A stretch of DNA of 64,000 nt, from NCBI RefSeq assembly GCF_036067295.1, contig NZ_CP107954.1, forward strand, positions 3,472,001 to 3,536,000. Direction: 5' to 3'. The notes under the pieces were generated by a model. The model worked only from the letters and a program-made list of their open reading frames with translations. It was not told the origin of the DNA and did not search any database. The position numbers were made by a program, and so were the translations under genes. Source of the DNA: Kribbella sp. NBC_00382. GTDB lineage: Bacteria > Actinomycetota > Actinomycetes > Propionibacteriales > Kribbellaceae. This document shows, one piece after another, positions 36,246-43,902 of this stretch. Numbering within the stretch: position 1 is the first letter of the stretch; each line of letters starts with the position of its first letter.

Positions 36246-36556
36246 TCCTTAATCCCCCCACCGCACGAAGCGGTCGAATGTCACCCGGCCACACCCCTGG
36301 GACGGGTGACGCCTCGGCCGAGCCTCACGTCGGCCGTTCCCTGCGACGGCTGCGGACAGTTACCAACCTGACCGCGGCCTCCGTCGAAAGTAGTCGCCGT
36401 CGCCGCCGCCGTCAACGCGGTGCGACCAGGTCGAAACTAGTCGGATCCATGGCCGAGCACCCGTGAAGTCAGGATCGTTCACGTAACATTAATCGCTGGG
36501 TAACACGTGTTGACGTGGCATTTCCGCCGGTTCCGGCCGCATGCAAGACTTGGCCA
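36246..36556. other. 311-bp divergent intergenic region upstream of the polysaccharide operon
   Basis: No gene seen. It contains an imperfect direct repeat, TCGAAAGTAGTCG (36384-36396) and TCGAAACTAGTCG (36431-36443), 47 bp apart. A 10-bp palindrome AACACGTGTT (36501-36510) and two GTAACA copies (36482 and 36499) lie near the OmpA-domain gene. These are candidate operators for the two divergent units; no consensus is claimed. Confidence 0.5.
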
Positions 36557-37681
36557 ATGCGGAATACGTCACGGGTGGTGAGGAGTTGTTTACTCGCGAT
36601 TGCGGTGACGACTGCTCTGGCGGCTTGCAACGACACCGAAAAGCCCTCCTCCGCGGGTTCCGTCCCGCCGACCGGGCCGTCCTCGGTGACCGCTCCGTCG
36701 ACTCCTGGCACGCCGTCGACGACCGGTACGACGCCCACGCCCAGCCAGGATCCGGAGTGTGTCCCGGGCGCCGGGCGGACCGTCCGGAAGCTTCCTGGAG
36801 TCAGTGTGGCCGAGGTGGTCGTCCCGCCGCTGACCTATGACGACAACGGCACCCAGAAGACCGCGGTCGAGGGATTCACGGTCCCGGCGCAGGTCATCGA
36901 CGCCGGCTGCGTGATCCAGTACGACGCTCCCGGTGGCTGCCTGGGCGCGGTCAAGATCACCGGCGCGACGATTCCGCCGGTGACGATCCCGGGCAGCATG
37001 CTGGCCGGGAGCCAGAAGGAGTTCCCCGGGGTGACCGTGCCCGGCAAGGCGCTGCCTGCCGTGACGTCGCCCCAGATCTGCCAGGTGAAGATCAATGGCG
37101 TGCTGCCCACGGTGACCCGCAAGGGCGTAGTACGGCGTGGGGAGTCCAGGAACGGCGCCGCCCGGCCGGGTGGCTTCGTGAAGGGCGACGGGACCGTTCC
37201 TGACCTGCGGATACAGACAGTGAAGGTGCCCGAGGTCAGGCTGCCCGACGTGGATGTCGATCCTGCCCGATTGGAGTCCCGCAAGCTGCCCGGGCAAGAG
37301 AAAGTCGAGGTTTTCACCGGCGAGGGCAAGATCTCCTACGTCGCTCCCGGTGACGTCCTGTTCGACACCGACAAGGCCACCATCCGTCCGGATGCGGCCA
37401 AGGCGCTGCATGCGATCGCGGTCAAGATCAAGGGAGAACATCCGGGCGCGAAGCTGCGGGTCGAGGGTCATACCGACGATCGCGGCGACGCGACGTACGG
37501 GCTGAAGCTGTCCGAGCGGCGGGCCCAGGCGGTCGCGCAGTACCTGATCGGGACCGAGCACTTCGCCGCCGCGCAGATCACCACCAAAGGCTTCGGGGAG
37601 ACCGCCCCGGCCGTTCCGAACACCTCGGATGCCAATCGGCAGAAAAACCGCCGGGTGGTCATCACGGTCGCATCAAGGTAA
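36557..37681 (+). CDS. Lipoprotein with C-terminal OmpA (peptidoglycan-binding) domain
   Basis: 374 residues from the ATG at 36557; the ATG at 36515 would add an unlikely Pro-rich stub. The lipobox is LAAC after TTA (~20-24). A Pro/Ser/Thr linker, a middle region with repeated VPxVxxP motifs (VTIPGSML, VTVPGKALPAV, VRLPDVDVD) and an OmpA domain (~265-374: DVLFDTDKATIRPDA, LRVEGHTDDRGDATYGLKLS, NRRVVITV) follow. It should bind peptidoglycan while anchored in the membrane. Read divergently from the polysaccharide operon. Confidence 0.88.
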   Translation: MRNTSRVVRSCLLAIAVTTALAACNDTEKPSSAGSVPPTGPSSVTAPSTPGTPSTTGTTPTPSQDPECVPGAGRTVRKLPGVSVAEVVVPPLTYDDNGTQKTAVEGFTVPAQVIDAGCVIQYDAPGGCLGAVKITGATIPPVTIPGSMLAGSQKEFPGVTVPGKALPAVTSPQICQVKINGVLPTVTRKGVVRRGESRNGAARPGGFVKGDGTVPDLRIQTVKVPEVRLPDVDVDPARLESRKLPGQEKVEVFTGEGKISYVAPGDVLFDTDKATIRPDAAKALHAIAVKIKGEHPGAKLRVEGHTDDRGDATYGLKLSERRAQAVAQYLIGTEHFAAAQITTKGFGETAPAVPNTSDANRQKNRRVVITVASR

Positions 37682-37837
37682 GGCTTACCTGTCAAATACC
37701 CCTTGGCGCCCAACGCCCGTTTGAAATGCCGCCGAGTTTGTCCCGGGCCGGTCGCCGAGTTCTCCATTCTTCGCCGTTCGGTCCACAGGGTGAACGACCG
37801 GTTGAGCGTAATCAGGACCGACGTACGCTGGATTGTC

Positions 37838-38317
37838 ATGAGCCCCGGGATCATCGTGCTGGTCAGCGCCGTCGCCCTCGGCGTCGTGCTGAGCGTGCTC
37901 AAGTCCCGGTTCGACGGCCGGTTCCGCGGTACCCGCGCGGTCCGGGCAGCTGGTGAGAAGGAAGCAGTGGACGACGCGACATCGGCAGCGGACCGGATCT
38001 CGGCCGCGGACCTCGGTACCGGGCTCGGCGAGCGGGCCACCATGCTCCAGTTCTCGTCGGCCTTCTGTGCGCCGTGCCGGGCCACCCGGCGGACGCTCGT
38101 CGAGGTCGAGGCGATGGTCCCCGGCGTGAAGCACGTCGAGCTGGACGCCGAGTCACACCTCGAGCTGGTCCGCCGGCTCGACATCATGCGGACCCCGACG
38201 GTGCTGGTGCTCGACGCGACCGGCGCGATCGTCACCCGCGCGAGCGGCCAGCCCCGCAAAGCCGACGTGATCGCCGCTCTGGGGACCGCCGTCGATGCCA
38301 CCATCAGCCCCGGATAG
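37838..38317 (+). CDS. Membrane-anchored thioredoxin family protein
   Basis: 159 residues. One N-terminal helix (IIVLVSAVALGVVLSVL) precedes a thioredoxin fold with active site FCAPC (~67-71), cis-Pro in MRTPTVLVLD. The topology suggests redox work at the membrane. The start is the ATG at 37838: TACGCT (37824-37829) ends eight bases earlier, with TTGAGC 16 bp upstream as -35, and no RBS, so the message is probably leaderless. The longer frame from 37703 is non-coding in character. Confidence 0.88.
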   Translation: MSPGIIVLVSAVALGVVLSVLKSRFDGRFRGTRAVRAAGEKEAVDDATSAADRISAADLGTGLGERATMLQFSSAFCAPCRATRRTLVEVEAMVPGVKHVELDAESHLELVRRLDIMRTPTVLVLDATGAIVTRASGQPRKADVIAALGTAVDATISPG

Positions 38318-38350
38318 CGGGCTGGACCACCGGTACGTGATGCTTTGGCG

Positions 38351-39124
38351 ATGAGCTTCCCGGCTGGCTGGTACGACGATCCGCAGGACCCGACCCAGCA
38401 GAGGTACTGGGACGGCGGGTTCTGGACGGACTACCGCCGGCCGCGCGAGGGCCCGCCGCCGTATCAGGGCCAGTTCGGCCAAGGTGGTGAGCCTGCGCAG
38501 GATGAGCCTGGCTTCGGACCGGGGCTCGGGCAGCCGGGGATGGGGCGGCAGGGGTACGGGCCGCAAGGCCATGCCCAGCAGGGATTCGGCTACGGGCCGC
38601 GGGTGCCGTCGACCCCGGACGGCCAGCAGCTCGCCGGCTGGTGGAAGCGCGTGGCGGCGCGGATCATCGACTCGATCATCGTGTTCGTGATCGGCCTGCC
38701 GTTCACCGGCTACTTCTTCTACCGGTACATCCAGGCGGTCAACGACAGCGACATCTTCGCTACGCCGGCCGCTGGGGCCACGCCGAGCTTCGAGCTGCCG
38801 GTGGAGATCTACCAGTGGGCCATCCCGCTGTCGATCATCGGCCTGCTGGTCGAGCTGGCCTACTCCTACTTCTTCCTGACCCGGACCGGCGCGACGCCGG
38901 GCAAGAAGGCGATGGGGCTCAGCGTGCGGCTGCGCGCGGTCCCCGGTCCGCCGACCGGGTCGACGGTGCTGAAGCGCTGGGCCAGTACCAGCGTGTTCGG
39001 CTTCATCTGCGGCTGCCTGAGCCTGGTCGACGTGCTCTTCCCGCTCTGGGACGACAAGAAGCAGGCGCTGCACGACAAGATCGCCGATACCAACGTCGTG
39101 GTCGGGCCGCAGCAGCGCCGGTGA
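38351..39124 (+). CDS. RDD family membrane protein with DUF2510 N-terminus
   Basis: 257 residues from the ATG at 38351 (a TTG at 38345 is possible). The N-terminus is a DUF2510 module (GWYDDPQDPTQQRYWDGGFW), then a Gly/Gln-rich linker. The RDD domain follows ([57 protein letters not shown]). It is the third RDD protein of the window, related to those at 2-3.6 kb but with a different N-terminal module. Role unknown. Confidence 0.85.
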   Translation: MSFPAGWYDDPQDPTQQRYWDGGFWTDYRRPREGPPPYQGQFGQGGEPAQDEPGFGPGLGQPGMGRQGYGPQGHAQQGFGYGPRVPSTPDGQQLAGWWKRVAARIIDSIIVFVIGLPFTGYFFYRYIQAVNDSDIFATPAAGATPSFELPVEIYQWAIPLSIIGLLVELAYSYFFLTRTGATPGKKAMGLSVRLRAVPGPPTGSTVLKRWASTSVFGFICGCLSLVDVLFPLWDDKKQALHDKIADTNVVVGPQQRR

Positions 39125-39192
39125 GCCTGACCAGTATGTGATCAGTTGTCTCACCAGATGGGACCATTGCTGGCGGTCACCGATGGTTTCCG

Positions 39193-39198
39193 TACTCT
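39193..39198 (+). promoter_or_regulatory. -10 element of the leader peptide transcript
   Basis: TACTCT ends seven bases before the GTG of the leader peptide. A possible -35 is TGGCGG (39171-39176) or TTGCTG (39168-39173). No RBS, so the leader mRNA is probably leaderless. Confidence 0.6.
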
Positions 39199-39205
39199 CG
39201 GAACC

Positions 39206-39286
39206 GTGGAGTACACGACATGGCTGACCAAGCGCAGGGCAGTGGACAACTGCCGCATGCGCTCGTCCCTGTGTCGTACCCACTGA
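39206..39286 (+). CDS. 26-residue cysteine-containing leader peptide of the sulfurtransferase operon
   Basis: Translation from the GTG gives a short basic peptide with the block LTKRRAVDNC and ending LCRTH. This matches the family annotated as putative leader peptide that precedes sulfur-metabolism operons in actinobacteria (LTKRRAVDxCRVxxxLCR). The two cysteine codons (TGC, TGT) and the terminal His are typical. It is followed 3-60 bases later by paired RNA segments and 115 bp later by the DUF4395 gene. Regulation by cysteine supply through translation of the leader is inferred. Confidence 0.85.
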   Translation: MEYTTWLTKRRAVDNCRMRSSLCRTH

Positions 39287-39289
39287 CCA

Positions 39290-39346
39290 GGCGGCGTCCC
39301 GAGCGCTCCGGAACCGGTAGCTGAGCACGGTTCCCAGTACGTCGCC
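39290..39346 (+). promoter_or_regulatory. Structured RNA between leader peptide and DUF4395 gene
   Basis: The inner hairpin GGAACCG (39310-39316) / CGGTTCC (39328-39334) is enclosed by GGCGGCG (39290-39296) / CGTCGCC (39340-39346). It begins four bases after the leader stop, the position expected for a ribosome-dependent attenuator. Confidence 0.55.
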
Positions 39347-39400
39347 TCCCGCAGCCCCGGGCGGGTCCGGCTCGAACCACCTCCTTCTCCGGGAGTCGTC

Positions 39401-39853
39401 ATGTCCACTCCGGCGGCACAACAGCCCCAGGTCGACCCGCGCGGACTGCGGTTCGCCGCGGCGCTGACCACGGTCGTCCTGGCGCTGACCCTGATCCTGA
39501 ACAACCCCTGGCCACTCGTGGTGCAGGCGGTCGTGTTCGCGATCTCGGTCTTCTTCGGCGTCCAGGCCTCGCCGTACGGGCAGCTGTTCAAGCGGCTGGT
39601 CCGGCCGCGCCTCGGTCCGCCCAAGGAGCTGGAGGACGCGGCGCCGCCGCGGTTCGCGCAACTGGTCGGGCTGGTCTTCGCGGTCCTCGGCCTGATCGGG
39701 TACTTCGCCGGCGTCGAGCTGCTCGCCGTGGTCGCCACCGGGTTCGCCCTGGTCGCCGCGTTCGTGAACGCGGCCGTCGGGCTCTGCCTCGGCTGCGAGG
39801 CCTATCTGCTGATCCACCGCATTCGTACGCCATCCACCGCTACTACTTCTTAG
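39401..39853 (+). CDS. DUF4395 membrane protein
   Basis: 150 residues with about four hydrophobic segments and the hallmark LCLGCEAYLL near the C-terminus. GGGAG lies five bases before the ATG. DUF4395 proteins commonly stand next to rhodanese sulfurtransferases, as here (12-bp gap), and carry two conserved cysteines that could handle sulfur at the membrane; the reaction is not known. Confidence 0.88.
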   Translation: MSTPAAQQPQVDPRGLRFAAALTTVVLALTLILNNPWPLVVQAVVFAISVFFGVQASPYGQLFKRLVRPRLGPPKELEDAAPPRFAQLVGLVFAVLGLIGYFAGVELLAVVATGFALVAAFVNAAVGLCLGCEAYLLIHRIRTPSTATTS

Positions 39854-39865
39854 GAGCAGCATTCA

Positions 39866-40714
39866 ATGAGCAGGGAATCCTCGCTCGTCTCGGCCGACTG
39901 GGTCGAGGAGCACAAGAACGACGCCAACGTGGTCCTGATCGAGGTCGACGAAGACGTTTCGGCGTACGACGGCGGCCACATCGCCGGTGCGATCAAGCTG
40001 GACTGGAAGGACGACCTCCAGGACCAGGTCCGGCGCGACTTCGTCAACCAGGAGCAGTTCTCCGCGCTGCTGTCCGAGCGTGGCGTGAAGAACGACGACA
40101 CCGTCGTGCTCTACGGCGGCAACAACAACTGGTTCGCGGCCTACGCGTACTGGTACTTCAAGCTCTACGGCCACGGTGACGTCCGCCTGCTCGACGGTGG
40201 CCGCAAGCGCTGGGAGCTGGACAGCCGCGAGCTGACCGACGAGGTGGTCAAGCGCGAGGCCACCGAGTACCAGGCCAAGGCACCGAACCTCGAGATCCGC
40301 GCCTTCCGCGACGAGGTCAACGAGGCCATCGGCGTGAAGAACCTGGTCGACGTGCGCAGCCCCGACGAGTACGCCGGCCGGCTGCTCGCCCCGGCGCACC
40401 TGCCGCAGGAGCAGGCCCAGCGTGCGGGTCACATCCCGACCGCGGTCAGCATCCCGTGGAGCAAGACCGCCAACGACGACGGCACCTTCCGCGTCGACGA
40501 GGAGCTGAAGACCCTGTACGCCGACGCCGGCGTGGACTTCGGCAAGGACACCATCGCGTACTGCCGGATCGGCGAGCGCTCGGCGCACAGCTGGTTCGTG
40601 CTGCACGAGATCCTCGGCCAGGCGAACGTCAAGAACTACGACGGTTCGTGGACCGAGTGGGGTTCGCTGGTCGGCGTACCGGTTGCCCTCGGCGACGAGC
40701 CCGGGAAGGCCTGA
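39866..40714 (+). CDS. Thiosulfate sulfurtransferase (two rhodanese domains)
   Basis: 282 residues; AGGAG eight bases upstream. Two rhodanese repeats, the second with active-site loop CRIGERS (~232-238), which carries the persulfide. Other marks: LIEVDEDVSAYDGGHIAGAI, VVLYGGNNNWFAAYAYW and VDVRSPDEYAGR. It resembles mycobacterial CysA2/SseA-type enzymes that pass sulfur from thiosulfate to acceptors. Middle of an operon with DUF4395 and DUF1416 genes under the leader peptide. Confidence 0.93.
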   Translation: MSRESSLVSADWVEEHKNDANVVLIEVDEDVSAYDGGHIAGAIKLDWKDDLQDQVRRDFVNQEQFSALLSERGVKNDDTVVLYGGNNNWFAAYAYWYFKLYGHGDVRLLDGGRKRWELDSRELTDEVVKREATEYQAKAPNLEIRAFRDEVNEAIGVKNLVDVRSPDEYAGRLLAPAHLPQEQAQRAGHIPTAVSIPWSKTANDDGTFRVDEELKTLYADAGVDFGKDTIAYCRIGERSAHSWFVLHEILGQANVKNYDGSWTEWGSLVGVPVALGDEPGKA

Positions 40715-40715
40715 C

Positions 40716-41012
40716 ATGTGCGGAGCAACGAAGGGCGGCCTCGACCTCAAGGGCGTCGACGTCGACAAGGAAGCCGTGATCCAGGGCCAGGTACTGCGCG
40801 GCGAGGAGCCGGTCAACGGCGCCTACGTGCGGCTGCTCGACTCCACTGGTGAGTTCACGGCCGAGGTCCCGACCTCCGCGACGGGGCACTTCCGCTTCTT
40901 CGCGGCGCCCGGCACCTGGACGCTGCGGACGCTGGCACCGAAGGCCGACCCGGTCGACCGCCAGGTCGTCGCCCAGTACGGCGAGGTGGCCGAGGTGGCC
41001 GTCACCGTCTGA
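40716..41012 (+). CDS. DUF1416 protein
   Basis: 98 residues, starting one base after the sulfurtransferase stop. It opens MCGATKGG and continues as a small beta-sandwich (VIQGQVLRGEEPVNGAYVRL, FRFFAAPGTWTLRTL). DUF1416 proteins accompany sulfurtransferases throughout actinobacteria, possibly as a partner; the Cys at position 2 is conserved in my memory. Ends at a strong terminator. Confidence 0.88.
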   Translation: MCGATKGGLDLKGVDVDKEAVIQGQVLRGEEPVNGAYVRLLDSTGEFTAEVPTSATGHFRFFAAPGTWTLRTLAPKADPVDRQVVAQYGEVAEVAVTV

Positions 41013-41031
41013 CCCTGTTAGTTTGCTGACC

Positions 41032-41068
41032 CCGAAGGGCCCGTTTGCTTGCGCGACGGGCCCTTCGG
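41032..41068. terminator. Bidirectional terminator after the sulfurtransferase operon
   Basis: A perfect 13-bp stem CCGAAGGGCCCGT / ACGGGCCCTTCGG with an 11-base loop lies between the DUF1416 gene and the convergent LamG gene. Confidence 0.9.
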
Positions 41069-41075
41069 CTCGTCC

Positions 41076-41807
41076 TCAGTCGAGGTTGTAGTAAACGTCG
41101 TCCAGCCGGCCGTGGTACTGGTCGTTGTTCTTGCCGGCGCTCTTCGCGCCGAGCGTCACCTGCTGCCCGGCCGGGCTGATCGTGTAGGTCGGCGCCAACG
41201 CGGTGCTGCCCCGCACGACGGAGTCGACGAGGATGTCGAGTGAGCTCGCCGTCCGCTGGCAGGACACCTTGTGCCAGTTGCCGTCGGCAACACCGACGGT
41301 CGACAGAACCACCACTGGGTTGAGCCCGCCGGCCTCCCGGACCACGCAGCTCGGCGCACCCGTCGCGGGCTTGTCCAGCTGAAGCTTCCACTGCGAGGTG
41401 GTCGACAGGCCCTTCTGGTACACGTTCGAGCCGTGGTCGGTGGTGAGCTCGGCCAACGTCACGTTGATCCAGGCGCCGTAGGTGAAGGCGGCGGTACCTG
41501 GGTTGAGATCCGCGGCATCAGGGCTGGTGATGACGGCCTTGGCGCACGCGTCGCCCGGACAGACCGCCGGGAACTGCACGGCTTGCCCGATCCCGTCCCG
41601 GCCCGGTGCGACAGCGGTGATCTGACCACCGTTGGCCGTCACGGCTGTACCGGTATGGCCCTTGCCGCTGTCGTCGACGACTGTCGTGACGACCGCGCTC
41701 ACGTTGTCGAACTTCCAGCGCAGTTTCTGTGAGACCGCCATCGCCGGCCCGGCCGTCGCCGCCAGCAGGCCGAGTGCGGCCAGTCCCACCAATACTCTTC
41801 GCAACAT
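41076..41807 (-). CDS. Secreted LamG/concanavalin-like domain protein
   Basis: 243 residues. Signal peptide MLRRVLVGLAALGLLAATAG with cleavage near AMA-VS, then one LamG-like jelly roll (~28-240: WKFDNVSAVVTTVVDDSGKG, FTYGAWINVTLAEL, WHKVSCQRTASSLDILVD, GRLDDVYYNLD). Two cysteine pairs are possible. Such domains bind sugars. GGGGGA precedes the ATG. A TTGCA-type repeat lies ~80 bp upstream. Confidence 0.88.
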   Translation of the reverse strand: MLRRVLVGLAALGLLAATAGPAMAVSQKLRWKFDNVSAVVTTVVDDSGKGHTGTAVTANGGQITAVAPGRDGIGQAVQFPAVCPGDACAKAVITSPDAADLNPGTAAFTYGAWINVTLAELTTDHGSNVYQKGLSTTSQWKLQLDKPATGAPSCVVREAGGLNPVVVLSTVGVADGNWHKVSCQRTASSLDILVDSVVRGSTALAPTYTISPAGQQVTLGAKSAGKNNDQYHGRLDDVYYNLD

Positions 41808-42090
41808 ACTTCCCCCTCGTTGCTGTTGTCTGATCCTTCGGACGCTAGCAACGGGGATCGGTTCTGGCTGCGGCGTGGATCTGCAACTAGCTGCAATATC
41901 AGGGACTTCCTGTGGCTTCGCTTACACGAGACGAGGTTACGCACAAGATCTCGATTCTCACGGGGCGGCCGATCAGGTAACGGTTTGATCTCGGAGAGGG
42001 AACTTCTCGTTACCTACTGCAACCGGCTGAGTTGTGTCTGTGTCCTGGCCCGCTCACTAGGGTCACGTCATCACTCAGGGAGGAGGGGTC
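41808..42090. other. Divergent promoter region between two secreted-protein genes
   Basis: 283 bp without a gene. It holds the TTGCA repeat (41882-41897) and an inverted pair GGTAACG (41976-41982) / CGTTACC (42008-42014), 32 bp apart centre to centre, nearer the choice-of-anchor gene. GTAAC-type sites recall MtrA boxes, but the spacing is not the usual one. Confidence 0.45.
41882..41897. promoter_or_regulatory. Second copy of the TTGCA-N5-TTGCA motif
   Basis: On the minus strand ATTGCAGCTAGTTGCA, differing at one base from 10713-10728. It lies upstream of the LamG gene (minus) and the choice-of-anchor gene (plus). Confidence 0.4.
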
Positions 42091-43317
42091 ATGAGACCCC
42101 GCATCGGATACAAGAAGCTCGCTGCCGTCGGAGTTGCGGCGGTTGTCGGCGTAGCTTCGACGATCGCGCTGACCTCGGGTTCGGCGTCCGCCGCGCCGGT
42201 GTTTGGCTACAGCGGTTACTCGTTCGGCACCGGCATCGAGGCCGGTATCGTCCAGCACGGCCCGAACGTGGTCGCGCAGTTCAGCTGCACCACGGACTCG
42301 AGCTCGAAAGACCGCAACGATCTCGCCACCGCGAACATCAACAACCAGGCGATCGCGCAGACCGTCACCACCGACACCCACGCGTTCAACGACGCGCACG
42401 GCAACGGCGTGACCAGCAACGCGACCGCCGCCGACATCAAGGTCGGCAACCTGCTGCACCTGGTCGGCGCCAAGACCACCACCACGTCGGTCTACAAGAA
42501 CGGCCAGCTGTCGTACACCGGCAACACCACCTTCGCCGCGGTGAAGATCGGTGGCGTCGTGGTTCCGTCGCTGCTGAAGCCGAGCCCGAACTTCAAGGTC
42601 GCCGTCCCGGGCCTGGGCTACATCGTGCTGAACCGCGTCGGTGGCGTGAAGACCAGCGCCGGCATCTACTCGTACGCGCAGGCCGTCGTGCTGCACGCGA
42701 ACGTGAAGAACAAGTACATCCCCGAGGGTGTCGACGTCGCGGTCCTGAAGACCCGCGCCGAGATCACCAAGCCGGCCACGGCCATGGTGATGGGTGACGC
42801 CTACGGTTCGACCGTCCAGGTCGACAAGCTGGTGAAGTCGGGCAAGACCTCCTACCAGGCCACCTGCCAGGGCACGGAAGGAAAGACGGTCAAGAACTCG
42901 ATCGCCGGTATCGAGATCCCGAAGGTCGCCTCCGTGGGCGCGATCTACACCACGAAGAACGGCTACATGGGCGCCGAGAAGTCGGCCGTCAACTTCACCT
43001 CGCACATCGCCGGCGTCCGCGTCGGTAGCCTGCGCGTCGGTGCGATCGAGTCGTCGGCTTCCGCCTGGAAGACCAAGGACGGCAAGGTCGGCATCCACTC
43101 CTCCTCGAGCGTCGCCTCGATCCAGGTCGGCAACAAGACCTACCAGGTCGCGACCGGCCCGAACGCAGTACTGGACATCCCCGGTGTCGCCAAGCTGACC
43201 TTCAACCAGGTCGTGCGTCAGAGCCGGTACGTGTCCGTCAACGCCCTGGTGATCGACGTCTACAGCCTGAACACCAAGGTCGTCCTCGGCCACTCGGCCG
43301 CCGGTGTGATCGGCTGA
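42091..43317 (+). CDS. Secreted choice-of-anchor P family protein
   Basis: 408 residues; GGAGGAGGGG before the ATG. Signal peptide with cleavage near ASA-AP (~33-36). The mature part is beta-rich, with a duplicated pattern (LGYIVLNRVGG... and VAKLTFNQVVRQ...) ending in YSLNTKVVLGHSAAGVIG, which I recognise as the choice-of-anchor P signature. No LPXTG or hydrophobic tail follows, so how it is held at the surface is unclear. Strong terminator downstream. Confidence 0.82.
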   Translation: MRPRIGYKKLAAVGVAAVVGVASTIALTSGSASAAPVFGYSGYSFGTGIEAGIVQHGPNVVAQFSCTTDSSSKDRNDLATANINNQAIAQTVTTDTHAFNDAHGNGVTSNATAADIKVGNLLHLVGAKTTTTSVYKNGQLSYTGNTTFAAVKIGGVVVPSLLKPSPNFKVAVPGLGYIVLNRVGGVKTSAGIYSYAQAVVLHANVKNKYIPEGVDVAVLKTRAEITKPATAMVMGDAYGSTVQVDKLVKSGKTSYQATCQGTEGKTVKNSIAGIEIPKVASVGAIYTTKNGYMGAEKSAVNFTSHIAGVRVGSLRVGAIESSASAWKTKDGKVGIHSSSSVASIQVGNKTYQVATGPNAVLDIPGVAKLTFNQVVRQSRYVSVNALVIDVYSLNTKVVLGHSAAGVIG

Positions 43318-43378
43318 TCCAGCCACCACACCACCACCTCGCTGAGCCGAACCTCACCGATTCAGCCAGGTAGCTCTC

Positions 43379-43424
43379 CAGGACCCCCGGGTCCGGATCC
43401 TCGAGATCCGGTCCGGGGGTTCTG
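43379..43424. terminator. Bidirectional terminator between choice-of-anchor gene and dtd
   Basis: CAGGACCCCCGG...CCGGGGGTTCTG with an extended inner stem TCCGGATC/GATCCGG; one of the strongest hairpins in the window. Confidence 0.85.
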
Positions 43425-43448
43425 TCTGTCCCGGTTCAGTCGTCGAGC

Positions 43449-43874
43449 TCAGGCGTCGAGGATGAGGGTGACCGGGCCGTCGTTGACGAGGGACACCTGC
43501 ATGTCGGCGCCGAACCGGCCGCGCTCGACCTTGGCGCCGAGGGCCTCCAGTGCGGTGCAGAACGCGTCGTACAAGGGTTCGGAGACGGGACCGGGTGCCG
43601 CGGCGCTCCAGGACGGGCGACGGCCCTTGCGCGTATCGGCGTACAGGGTGAACTGGCTGATGGCGAGGATCGGGGCCTGCTCATCGGCGCAGGACCGCTC
43701 GTCACGCAGGATCCGCAGGGTCCAGATCTTCGCGGCCAGGCTGGCCGCCTTCTCGGGGGTGTCGTCATGGGTGACGCCAAGCAGAACCAGCAGCCCGGGT
43801 TGGTCGATCGCGCCGACCACTTCACCCTCGACGCTGACCGCTGCCTGACCGACCCGCTGCACTACTGCTCTCAT
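43449..43874 (-). CDS. dtd: D-aminoacyl-tRNA deacylase
   Basis: 141 residues, the normal size. It removes D-amino acids mischarged on tRNA. Motifs: [17 protein letters not shown], the [17 protein letters not shown] strand-turn with the catalytic Ser/Thr region, and the NDGPVTL cross-dimer Gly-cisPro segment near the C-terminus. Divergent from the following membrane gene by 28 bp. Confidence 0.96.
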   Translation of the reverse strand: MRAVVQRVGQAAVSVEGEVVGAIDQPGLLVLLGVTHDDTPEKAASLAAKIWTLRILRDERSCADEQAPILAISQFTLYADTRKGRRPSWSAAAPGPVSEPLYDAFCTALEALGAKVERGRFGADMQVSLVNDGPVTLILDA

Positions 43875-43902
43875 GCCCCCAATTCTCTGTCACCCTCAAC
43901 CC

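Noticed and set aside
36501..36510. AACACGTGTT as a quorum or E-box-like operator
   Set aside because: A single 10-bp palindrome in GC-rich DNA is not enough to assign a regulator; it is listed only as part of the intergenic description.
41976..42014. GGTAACG/CGTTACC pair as an MtrA site
   Set aside because: The halves are inverted and 32 bp apart, unlike the closely spaced direct GTAAC repeats I associate with MtrA.
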